From assembly GCA_002375695.1 (NCBI GenBank), contig DFMO01000015.1, positions 124,001-188,000 on the forward strand: a DNA stretch of 64,000 nucleotides, read 5' to 3'. A program made the position numbers and the translations under genes. This DNA is from Flavobacteriaceae bacterium UBA3591. Lineage in GTDB: Bacteria; Bacteroidota; Bacteroidia; Flavobacteriales; Flavobacteriaceae. Below, piece by piece: positions 16,617-25,059 of the stretch; within the stretch, counting starts at the first letter, position 1; the number at the start of each line of letters is the position of its first letter. Below the pieces are notes generated by a model that made no database searches, was not told the origin of the DNA, and saw nothing but the letters and a program-made list of their open reading frames with translations.

Positions 16617-17730
16617 ACATAGCAGGGTTTTTTGTTTGGCAGGAATATTATTCTTTGTGCAACTTTCATATTCACAAAAAGATGTGGATAGCATCTTAAG
16701 AATTGCAAATAAACAAATTTATGAAAACCCCGAAGAAGCTATTTCTTTGGGGACAAATGTTTTAGAAAATTCAAAGATTACCATTCGAAATAAAATTAAT
16801 GCACTATTAGTAATTTCTACAGCACATTCATCTAAACGCGACTATGAAAAAGGCTCAGAATATATAGAAGCAATTAACAAGCTTATTCCTCAAGTTACTA
16901 ACGATTTGCAAAAGATGAATATTCTCAATAGGATTGGTGCCCATTATCAAGAGCTTCAAATTTATGATAAAGCCTTAGAATATCTCGATGAGTCGTTGGT
17001 TTTAATTGAAAAATATCCAGTCCAAGATTCGGTCCAGTCTTTTTTGGGTTATAATTCTATTTTACGTGGTTTTATTTACCGCAAACAAACCAATTGTGCA
17101 ATAGCTTTAAAGTATTTTGATAATGCAATAGCCGCTTATCTCACTACAATAAAGCGTAAGCCAATTATGCACGCCAACCTTAGTATTTGTTATTATAACA
17201 AAGGTAATTGTTTGTTAGAGATGAATGATTTACCCCAAGCAAAGAGCAGTTTTTTAAAATCCATTGAACACGCTAAAATTGACGATGCCATAAGTTTAAT
17301 TGCTTTTGGAAAAAAAGGTCTGGCCGAAACGGAAACGCATAATGGAAATCACCAAGTAGCTATATTACTGCTCAATGAGGCATTGTCTATTTCAATTAAT
17401 GTTGGCGATCTTGTTCTAAATCGTGAAATTTATGAAGGGTTGGCAAATAATTATTTAGCTATTGGCGATTATAAACGATATAAAATTTATCAAAACAAAT
17501 ATGTAGAAATTAAGGAAGCCAATAAACTTGCCGAAAGAAAAACTATAAATCAATCTCTTTTAAATTTAACTCAGGCAAGAGCATCTGAAATTGAAAAGAT
17601 GCGTAACTATTTTATACCTATCCAGGTGGCTTTTATTTTAGCAATTGTATTTATACTTGGTTTTCTTATTCGAGCGATAATTGGTTGGGAAAAAGAATTA
17701 AAAAAATTAGAAAACAAATTAAAAAATTAG
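16606..17730 (+). CDS. TPR membrane protein, partner of the TPR-HTH regulator (module copy 1)
   Basis: A 374-residue protein: signal peptide (FCLAGILFFVQLSYSQ), TPR-like repeats over most of its length including YNKGNCLLEMNDLPQAKSSF, one C-terminal membrane helix (about residues 337-357) and a short charged tail (KELKKLENKLKN). An ATG at 16600 is in frame too, but the ATG at 16606 reproduces the 11-base overlap seen in module copy 2 (ATG-8 bases ending in TAA), so I chose it. It has no DNA-binding domain. A periplasmic partner of the co-translated regulator is the likely role, by inference. Confidence 0.75.
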   Translation: MWSKHSRVFCLAGILFFVQLSYSQKDVDSILRIANKQIYENPEEAISLGTNVLENSKITIRNKINALLVISTAHSSKRDYEKGSEYIEAINKLIPQVTNDLQKMNILNRIGAHYQELQIYDKALEYLDESLVLIEKYPVQDSVQSFLGYNSILRGFIYRKQTNCAIALKYFDNAIAAYLTTIKRKPIMHANLSICYYNKGNCLLEMNDLPQAKSSFLKSIEHAKIDDAISLIAFGKKGLAETETHNGNHQVAILLLNEALSISINVGDLVLNREIYEGLANNYLAIGDYKRYKIYQNKYVEIKEANKLAERKTINQSLLNLTQARASEIEKMRNYFIPIQVAFILAIVFILGFLIRAIIGWEKELKKLENKLKN

Positions 17731-17913
17731 TTTTTACCGATTAATTCTTCATTACCAACCGAAATTTTAAAAGCTCGAAACAATTAACTTAAAACCAACA
17801 AGTTACACTTCTTTTTGTCTTTTAAAATTCGTGAATTTAAAAAGATACTTACTTTTATTATAGTATTTCCACCCCTACTTTAGCACTAACTATAAATCAA
17901 TAAATTTTCTAAA

Positions 17914-20568
17914 ATGAAAAGAACACTATTACTAATTCTATTTTTCTTTGCTATTTGTTCGGGAAGCATATTTGCCCAATTTGTGGTGAAACCTACTTTT
18001 TTTGAAACACAAGGTGTATCAAATGATGGAGTAATATCTGGTTATGAAGCTCAAGCTGGTCCTTATTCTATTTGGAACCCCGATTCAAATACTTTTTATG
18101 AAATTGGAGGTGCTGCGCCGGGTCAAGGTGTTGGAGGAGCTGCAAGATTTTCTGGAGATGGCACTTTGTTATCAGGAACAAGTTATGAAACTATAATTAC
18201 CCCAACAGAGTGGGAAAAACTAAACACTGGTTATAATTATATATTTACAGGTATTGAATTTCCAGACAATCAAAACTCTCTTGGTTTTGCTGCAGGACAG
18301 TCTGTTACCTACAACGGGGACGGAATAATATTACGAACCTACGATGCCGGTGATAGCTGGGATCAACTTTGGACCGGCACCAATCAAGGTATTGAAGGCA
18401 TAAGTTTTCCAGATTCGTACACAGGTTTTGTGGTAGGCTGGAGTGCATATGCGGCAAAAACTACCGATGCCGGAAATAGTTGGACGCCTATAACACCAGG
18501 AACCGATATAATGTATTATACCGATGTGGTTTTTAAAGATACGCAAAATGGTATTGTGGGTGCTTTCCCAAATAATTCTCCAGGAGCTATATATTACACC
18601 TCAGATGGCGGTGTTACTTGGACACAATCTACAGGGGTAGATGGCACTCCAGACCAACTTACCTATGTGGGTGGAGATACATATTTTATGGCCTCTACAG
18701 GTGGAAATATTCAAAAATCTATAGATAACGGTGCTACTTGGACAACAGTGTTATCAGCCGCTGGAACTCTTGCAGGTATTGAGTTTTACGATATGAATAC
18801 AGGCTTTGCGGTAGGAGATGATGTGGTACTTAAAACTACCGATGGAGGTGCCACTTGGCAAACTATAACGGTTGCTAACAGTCCTGGACCAATCTGGCGT
18901 GATGTGGCTTGGGCAGATGCAGACCACGTTACCTTAATTGGAACTCCAGAGATGATTTTTAACTCGGAAGATGGTGGAGAAACTTTTCCGATAAATAACC
19001 TAAACACCTCAACTTTTAATGAGTCACTTTTTGAAGTGGTTTTTACACCTAATGGAAGAGGGTTTATTTTTGGATCGCAGGGAGTAATGTTCCGAAAGGA
19101 GCCTGAAAGCAATATTTACTCAATCCAATCAATGTATAATGTAGCAGATGATGAATGGACTGTATTAGGTAGTTTTGGGGTACCGTCAGATATTAGTTTA
19201 AGCTCTGGCTACAATATTTCTGCAGATGGAAGTACTGTGGTAGGAAGCGCTTCAGTAGAACCAACGCCTGGAGAACCTGGTACGGCCGTTCATGCAACTG
19301 CTTGGACTGCTACAGACGGACTTGTAGATTTAGGTAGTTTATACCAAAATATTAACCGCAGCACACGAGCAAATGCAGTAAGTGGCGATGGAAATATCAT
19401 TGTAGGTTGGCAAGATTTCAATGGTCCATGGAAATCGGCTGTATGGCGTAAGGATGTAAACGGCAATTGGCTACCTAATGAATATCTTTTGATTGATCCA
19501 ACTGGTGATCCAACAGATGAATATAATCAATTAGGCGAATGTATGGTAATATCAACAGATGGTAACTGGATTGGGGGCCGTGGCGACTATGCCAATAATT
19601 ATGAACCGTGGCTTTGGAGTGAAAGTACGGGTTATGTGGGATTAGGTACTATAGCTCCAGGAAGCACCGGTACAGTTACAGGCATAAATCACGACGGAAC
19701 CATAGTAGTGGGTTATTTTCAAGGAGGACCTTTTGACCCTATCGTTCCATACATTTGGACTCCAAACTTTGGAATGCAAGAACTAAATAACTTTGTTACC
19801 GAACAATTGGGTTATACAATAACGGCCAGCCCAATTTATGTTCCAAGTGCAATGTCGGCTAATGGCAAATTTATTACAGGATGGGGATATGATGATACTA
19901 TAGGTCCGTGGGGTGATTTATTTACATACAGAATACAATTGCCAATTGTACCAACAAATGATGATTGTGTAGAGGCTATTGCTTTGCAATGTGGTGATCT
20001 AGTAACAAATTCAACAATATTTGGAACCGATTCTGGTGGAAACGCTTCTCCCGATGTGTTTTATTCATACACAGGCAATGGCGTAGCCGAAACAATTACG
20101 TTAAATGCCTGTGGTCCAGACACAAACTTTTCTACCACCGTACGTGTTTTTAGCGATTGTAGTTTAACAACGCAAATTGCATTTAACGATAGTTCTTGTG
20201 TAAATCAACCAGAATTAGAATTTGAATCGGATGGAACTTCAACTTATTTTATAATGATAGAAGGCTACGACGATGAACAGTTAGGAAATTTTCAATTAGA
20301 ACTAACGTGTGAAGCATTAGGATTAAATGATAACGAACTTACAGGCGTGGTGTTTTACCCAAACCCAGTTTTAGATGTATTACAAATCAGTGGAGATAAA
20401 ACAATAAATTCAGTTGAAATATTCAATGTAAGCGGTCAACGATTGATACTTAAAAACCTTAACTCAATGCGAGGCGAAATTAATTTAAGCTCCTTAACTT
20501 CAGGAATCTATTTCGCAAAAGTAATGGCAAACAATGCTGTTGGCACGTATAAGATTGTAAAAAGTTAA
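17914..20568 (+). CDS. T9SS-secreted HAF-repeat protein with Ycf48/BNR-like propeller (module copy 1)
   Basis: An 884-residue secreted protein. Signal peptide 1-22; HAF-type segment to about residue 85; Ycf48/BNR-like repeats about 90-390 with repeated TTDAGNSWT, TSDGGVTWT, TTDGGATWQ; HAF repeats about 425-690 (NISADGSTVVGS, VSGDGNIIVGW, INHDGTIVVGY); a cysteine-containing beta domain about 695-800; and a type A T9SS sorting domain from about 808 (GVVFYPNPVLDVLQI). It should be secreted across the outer membrane and attached or released. It lies 183 bases after the TPR pair and has its own terminator. Ligand or enzymatic activity is not evident. Confidence 0.85.
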   Translation: MKRTLLLILFFFAICSGSIFAQFVVKPTFFETQGVSNDGVISGYEAQAGPYSIWNPDSNTFYEIGGAAPGQGVGGAARFSGDGTLLSGTSYETIITPTEWEKLNTGYNYIFTGIEFPDNQNSLGFAAGQSVTYNGDGIILRTYDAGDSWDQLWTGTNQGIEGISFPDSYTGFVVGWSAYAAKTTDAGNSWTPITPGTDIMYYTDVVFKDTQNGIVGAFPNNSPGAIYYTSDGGVTWTQSTGVDGTPDQLTYVGGDTYFMASTGGNIQKSIDNGATWTTVLSAAGTLAGIEFYDMNTGFAVGDDVVLKTTDGGATWQTITVANSPGPIWRDVAWADADHVTLIGTPEMIFNSEDGGETFPINNLNTSTFNESLFEVVFTPNGRGFIFGSQGVMFRKEPESNIYSIQSMYNVADDEWTVLGSFGVPSDISLSSGYNISADGSTVVGSASVEPTPGEPGTAVHATAWTATDGLVDLGSLYQNINRSTRANAVSGDGNIIVGWQDFNGPWKSAVWRKDVNGNWLPNEYLLIDPTGDPTDEYNQLGECMVISTDGNWIGGRGDYANNYEPWLWSESTGYVGLGTIAPGSTGTVTGINHDGTIVVGYFQGGPFDPIVPYIWTPNFGMQELNNFVTEQLGYTITASPIYVPSAMSANGKFITGWGYDDTIGPWGDLFTYRIQLPIVPTNDDCVEAIALQCGDLVTNSTIFGTDSGGNASPDVFYSYTGNGVAETITLNACGPDTNFSTTVRVFSDCSLTTQIAFNDSSCVNQPELEFESDGTSTYFIMIEGYDDEQLGNFQLELTCEALGLNDNELTGVVFYPNPVLDVLQISGDKTINSVEIFNVSGQRLILKNLNSMRGEINLSSLTSGIYFAKVMANNAVGTYKIVKS

Positions 20569-20616
20569 TAATTAGTTCATAGCAATTTTTATTCATAGTT
20601 AGATTTGCTTTTATTC

Positions 20617-20648
20617 AAACCGCTCTCAATATTCCAGGGGCGGTTTTT
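20617..20648 (+). terminator. rho-independent terminator after the copy 1 T9SS protein
   Basis: AAACCGCTCT pairs with GGGGCGGTTT (two G-U pairs) around a 10-base loop, then T residues. Confidence 0.75.
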
Positions 20649-20809
20649 ACATTGTAAGCAGGAACTTATTATTTCCAGAACAGAAATAAGGTTAAAACAA
20701 TAGGTTAAAACCTTTATTTTATTTAGTTAAAGTAAATCTACATTTTATAAATTTTCATTCTTGAATTAAATTGTAGTAACTATTTTTACCTCCAAATTTT
20801 ACTACACCC

Positions 20810-21340
20810 ATGCGGAAGCTTTGGATATTATTATTCTGCTGTTCTATATCTTTTAGCCAAGAAGATAATATAAAACAACTCCTATCTCAGGCCGAAACTG
20901 CTGTATATTCAAATCCGCAAGAAGCCATTAGAATCGCAACTTACGTTTCTAATAAAACCGAAAATTCATCGCAAAAAATTGAAGCTTCCTATGTATTAAC
21001 CCGCAGTTATTACATACAAGGGAAGCTAAATAAAGCTGTAGAAACAGGCTTAAAAGCAGTAAACCAACACACCGAACCAGTTTCAGAAACCCATATAAAA
21101 CTTACACTTCTACTTTCAAAAATATTGAAAGAGTTAGGTTTGCATAAGTTGGCTTCAACCTATATAACTAAGACTAATAACTTAACACAACGCGGCGTAG
21201 AAAAAGACATTGAAACTTGGATAACCGCCAATATTATTCAACACAACTTAGATACGCTACAAGACAAAAAATCTAAAAACCCTTTAACACGGTTGCAATT
21301 GGCGAAGGCGCAGTTTGATAAGATACCACATAAAGGTTAA
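20810..21340 (+). CDS. 5' fragment of the copy 2 regulator (signal peptide and TPR)
   Basis: The 176-residue open frame before the internal TAA. It keeps the signal peptide (ILLFCCSISFSQ) and about four TPR-like helices. Alone it would be a secreted periplasmic TPR fragment with no membrane or DNA-binding part. Confidence 0.5.
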   Translation: MRKLWILLFCCSISFSQEDNIKQLLSQAETAVYSNPQEAIRIATYVSNKTENSSQKIEASYVLTRSYYIQGKLNKAVETGLKAVNQHTEPVSETHIKLTLLLSKILKELGLHKLASTYITKTNNLTQRGVEKDIETWITANIIQHNLDTLQDKKSKNPLTRLQLAKAQFDKIPHKG

Positions 21341-21475
21341 AATTCACAAATAGGAAATATTAATTTAGAAATTGCTGCTAATTACCTGGAGAAACTCCAA
21401 TTAGATTCGGTTCCATTTTATTTAAATAAAGCATATAACCAGAACGCAAAAGCGAATTCTGGCAATTATTTAGAA

Positions 21476-22366
21476 ATGAAGATTTTACAACAGCACGGCA
21501 ACTATTATTTCTTAAAAAAACAACATAATACTGCCATTGATTCTTTGCAGAAGGCTTTAAAAATTGCTGGAAAATTTGAAAATCTTGCCGAACAAATAGC
21601 AACCTCCGAAGCGATTGCCAACAATTACCTCGCCTTAAAAAATGTAACGGAATTTAAAAAGCAAAACAATATAACTCAGCAACTTTATGAAGTGCAAACC
21701 GATGTTGAAAACGAAGCTGTAAATACAGCCTTTAATTTTATAAACAACAGCCAACAAGAACAATTAAAAAAGGAAAAAACATTTTTGAAATGGAATGTAA
21801 TACTCCTTACAAGTATGCTGATATTTATATTGCTTTTATGGCGCTACTTAGCGTTTCGCTATCGCTTAAAGACACAACAGTATAAAAATTATATCACCTT
21901 TTTTGAAGAAAAACAAAAGCCTACAATTGAACCTCAACCTGTTAAAAAGGCTACAAAACCATCGGTAGTACCAAAGGAGATGGAAAAGCGTATTTTAAAG
22001 AAGTTAAGCGAATTTGAAAAAACAAAGGAGTTTACCAATCGAGATATTTCACTCTCCCGATTAGCCATTCAATTTGAAACCAATACAAAATACCTTTCGG
22101 AAGTTGTTAATAACCACAAACAGAAAAATTTTAATACCTACATTAACGAATTACGCGTTAATTACATTATTGAAAAGCTTAAAACCAACCCTACTTATTT
22201 ACAGTATAAAATAAGTTACTTAGCCGAAGACAGTGGGTTTACATCACATAGTTTATTTGCGACAGTATTTAAATCGGTTACGGGCGTCCCTCCCACTGCT
22301 TTTATTGCAATTTTAAAGGACAAAAAAGAATTGTCAAAATCAAACAAAACGAAGCATGGCGACTAA
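21476..22366 (+). CDS. 3' fragment of the copy 2 regulator (TPR end, membrane helix, AraC HTH)
   Basis: The first ATG after the internal stop opens 296 residues with the last TPR, a membrane helix (about residues 104-123) and the complete AraC-type domain (about 180-285). Without a signal peptide its helix could still act as an anchor. Whether it is translated is unknown. Confidence 0.5.
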   Translation: MKILQQHGNYYFLKKQHNTAIDSLQKALKIAGKFENLAEQIATSEAIANNYLALKNVTEFKKQNNITQQLYEVQTDVENEAVNTAFNFINNSQQEQLKKEKTFLKWNVILLTSMLIFILLLWRYLAFRYRLKTQQYKNYITFFEEKQKPTIEPQPVKKATKPSVVPKEMEKRILKKLSEFEKTKEFTNRDISLSRLAIQFETNTKYLSEVVNNHKQKNFNTYINELRVNYIIEKLKTNPTYLQYKISYLAEDSGFTSHSLFATVFKSVTGVPPTAFIAILKDKKELSKSNKTKHGD

Positions 22367-23483
22367 AAAGTTATATTTAAAAACAGTTTTGTTTGTCGCA
22401 GTTTTGCTATTGTCGGCTTCAGTAGGTGCACAGTCTAAAATAGACAGCATTCTTAAAATTACAATTCAGCAAATTTATGATAATCCCGATAGGGTTATAA
22501 ACTTAGGCACCAAGTTGTTGGATGAAGATGATATTACAGCAGATAATATGGTGCGAGTTATTTTAACTATTTCTACGGCATATTCGTCTAAAAGAGATTA
22601 TAAAAAATCTATAGAATATACGCTCGATGCATTAAAATTACTACCCAAACTTACCGATTCGTATTTAAAAATAAATTTATTAAACAGAATTGGCGGCCAA
22701 TATGAAGAACTTAAAATCTACGACAAATCCATAACCTATTTAAATCAGGCTAACGAATTGATTGAAAAGATGCCCAAAGATGAAGAAATTTACAGAAGTT
22801 TGGGTTATAATAATTTGGTTCGGGGTCTTATTTATCGAGAACAGATGAGCTGCGATACTGCGTTAAAATATTTTGAAATGGCGATTAACGATTATAAAAA
22901 AATCATTGATCATCCTGCGGCTCAAGTAAATATTAGTACTTCATATTACAATCGAGGTAATTGTTTAATTACACTGGGAAGATTTAGCCAAGCTGAAAAA
23001 AGCTTTCTTCAAGCTGTAAATTTTGCACAACAAATTGACGCTAAAAGTTTAATAGCCTTTGCTCAAAAAGGCCTTGCCGAAGTGTATACTGCCCAAAGTG
23101 AATACAATAAATCAATTGCTATATTAGAGGCTGCGCTTCAAAATTCAGAAGATGTAGGCGATAAAATTTTAAATAGAGCGTTATATAATGCTTTGGCTAC
23201 TAATTATGCTGCTACGGGAAATTTTCAAAAGTATTCTTTTTATAAACGTAAAAATCAAGAAATACATAACGAAGTAACCATGGTAGAAAGACAAACCGTT
23301 GATAACTCAATAATCGACAATATTACTACAAATACTGCCAAGATTTCTAAAGCAAAAAACACAACAAAACTTCTTCAAATTATACTATTTCCACTAATTC
23401 TTTTGGGTGTCATTTTTATAATTAGAACGATTATTACTTCAGAAAAAACCTTAAAATCGCTTAAAAAAAGACTTCAATCTTAA
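22356..23483 (+). CDS. TPR membrane protein, partner of the TPR-HTH regulator (module copy 2)
   Basis: A 375-residue paralogue of the gene at 16606, roughly half identical by eye (shared SSKRDY, LLNRIGGQYEELKIYDKS-type block, ALKYFEMAI). It has a signal peptide (VLFVAVLLLSASVGAQ), TPR-like helices, a C-terminal membrane helix (about residues 339-358) and a basic tail. The ATG overlaps the regulator stop by 11 bases, the same geometry as copy 1, implying translational coupling. This frame is intact although its upstream partner is broken. Confidence 0.8.
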   Translation: MATKKLYLKTVLFVAVLLLSASVGAQSKIDSILKITIQQIYDNPDRVINLGTKLLDEDDITADNMVRVILTISTAYSSKRDYKKSIEYTLDALKLLPKLTDSYLKINLLNRIGGQYEELKIYDKSITYLNQANELIEKMPKDEEIYRSLGYNNLVRGLIYREQMSCDTALKYFEMAINDYKKIIDHPAAQVNISTSYYNRGNCLITLGRFSQAEKSFLQAVNFAQQIDAKSLIAFAQKGLAEVYTAQSEYNKSIAILEAALQNSEDVGDKILNRALYNALATNYAATGNFQKYSFYKRKNQEIHNEVTMVERQTVDNSIIDNITTNTAKISKAKNTTKLLQIILFPLILLGVIFIIRTIITSEKTLKSLKKRLQS

Positions 23484-23666
23484 ATATTTAAGCCAAGGTG
23501 CTTTTCAACTTGCTACTTAAAACATGTTGCAAACCACTGTATTCCATAGCTTTAAGTTTTTAATTCTATTAAAATTCCGAATTCCGAAAGACTGTTTCTT
23601 TCAATATGGTATGTTTCCCGCTACATTGCGGCATAAATTATTTCTAATTTTATATTACGCTATACA

Positions 23667-24965
23667 ATGAAGAAAATTACACTTTTTACAAAAAGCACAA
23701 TTTTAGCATGTTTTATATTGGCAGCAACTGCCGTGCAAGCTCAAATTGAATTAAAAGTACAGACCGAAATGTCTACCCGCTTTAACGATGTTAACGACGA
23801 CGGGTTTGGAGTTACTGTTTATGACTACTACGATTTTGAAACAAACTCGCTTACACCGCTGGAATCTGACGCATTTATGGTGCAGGCTAATAATAACAAT
23901 GGCGATGTTGCTGGCTATATGTTTTACGATGAACCCGAATTTATTTTGCAAGCGGCATATAGAATGAACGGCACTTGGAATCCTATTGGTTTTACTGCTA
24001 CACAAGACCCGTATAACTATGATGAAAACACACCTTATGGCATTTCTCCAAATGGTGTTTACGTTACAGGACAATCGAATATTGGGAATGACTACGGTAG
24101 CTTTTTATACAATACACAAACCGACGAGCTTTTAATTTCTTTAGACCCTCAAGGAGAAGCAAGTGCTTCATACGCTGTAAATGACAATGGCATTATGGTA
24201 GGATGGGTAGATAGACCCGATAGTGGCGGAACGCTACGCGTGCCAGCTTATAGAACTTTAGACGGCGAATATCACTTTATTCCCGAAGGACAATTACCAG
24301 CAGTAACTGGTATTAATACAATTAGCGACATTAACAGTCAAGATGTTATGGTAGGCGATTTTGATTTAAAGCCTTTTATTTATGACCGTGCTACAAACAC
24401 ATTTACAAGTTTTGACAATCCGGGTGGCGCAGATTCGGCTGCTTTTACTAGTATTTCAGAAAACGGTGTTGCCGTTGGTTTTGCCGATATAGCTTTTCAA
24501 ACGAGAGATGCAATTATCTATCATCCTTCATTAGGAGAGCAACCTGTTTTTTTAAAAGATGTTTTAATAGATAATGGTGTTGATGTAAATACAGCAGATG
24601 GACTTTTAGGAACGGCAATCGCTGTTTCTCCAAACGGTAAATATGTTACTGGATGGGTAAATGGCGCGCCTCCATTTGCAGAAGGCTGGATGGTTTATTT
24701 AGACGATTTACTTTTAGGAACCAACCAAGTATCACAAACTACAACAGCTTTTTATCCAAATCCAGTACAAGATGTACTACATTTAAATTTAAAAGAAGCA
24801 ATAGATGCTGTTGAGGTTTATACAGTAACCGGACAAAGAGTTTCGAACATTACAATTAATAATACGCATACCGAAATTGATTTTTCTAACCTTACCAGCG
24901 GCGTATACTTAGTAAAAGTTGCGAGCAATGGTAATGTAGAAAACTTAAAAGTGGTAAAACAATAA
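23667..24965 (+). CDS. T9SS-secreted HAF-repeat protein (module copy 2)
   Basis: A 432-residue secreted protein: signal peptide (residues 1-25, ending AVQAQ), HAF-type repeats over about 120-330 (GISPNGVYVTGQ, VNDNGIMVGW, ISENGVAVGF, VSPNGKYVTGW) and a type A T9SS sorting domain (TAFYPNPVQDVLHL to the end). It matches the HAF part of the 884-residue protein of copy 1 but lacks the Ycf48/BNR section. It lies 183 bases after the TPR pair, the same distance as in copy 1, and is followed by a terminator. Confidence 0.85.
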   Translation: MKKITLFTKSTILACFILAATAVQAQIELKVQTEMSTRFNDVNDDGFGVTVYDYYDFETNSLTPLESDAFMVQANNNNGDVAGYMFYDEPEFILQAAYRMNGTWNPIGFTATQDPYNYDENTPYGISPNGVYVTGQSNIGNDYGSFLYNTQTDELLISLDPQGEASASYAVNDNGIMVGWVDRPDSGGTLRVPAYRTLDGEYHFIPEGQLPAVTGINTISDINSQDVMVGDFDLKPFIYDRATNTFTSFDNPGGADSAAFTSISENGVAVGFADIAFQTRDAIIYHPSLGEQPVFLKDVLIDNGVDVNTADGLLGTAIAVSPNGKYVTGWVNGAPPFAEGWMVYLDDLLLGTNQVSQTTTAFYPNPVQDVLHLNLKEAIDAVEVYTVTGQRVSNITINNTHTEIDFSNLTSGVYLVKVASNGNVENLKVVKQ

Positions 24966-24998
24966 CAAACCTTCCCCCTAATTCTTAATTAAATTAAA

Positions 24999-25031
24999 AA
25001 CCCGCTGCCAGTAATGGTGCGGGTTTTTTAC
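24999..25031 (+). terminator. rho-independent terminator after the copy 2 T9SS protein
   Basis: Stem AACCCGC / GCGGGTT with a 13-base loop and a T6 run. Confidence 0.8.
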
Positions 25032-25059
25032 TTTCGGGAAATGTTGTTTTAAATTTTAA

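Larger units (their letters stand above)
20810..22366 (+). pseudogene. TPR-HTH regulator of module copy 2, interrupted by one in-frame TAA
   Basis: A 519-codon frame (520 codons in its intact paralogue at 15057) broken only by a TAA at 21338-21340, codon 177. There is no frameshift: codons on both sides are in one frame and the intervening 45 codons read through without another stop. It has a signal peptide, TPR-like region, membrane helix (about codons 328-348) and AraC-type domain with TNTKYLSEVVN and the YLAEDSGFTSHSLFATVFK segment. Downstream features, including the 11-base overlap with the partner gene, are intact. This could be a recent pseudogene, a sequencing error or a stop that is read through. 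If internal initiation occurs, a fragment from 21476 would still carry the membrane helix and HTH. Confidence 0.8.

Noticed and set aside
21341..21475. Possible frameshift or insertion between the two parts of the copy 2 regulator
   Set aside because: The start positions 20810 and 21476 differ by a multiple of three and the interval is open in that frame, so the break is one nonsense codon only.
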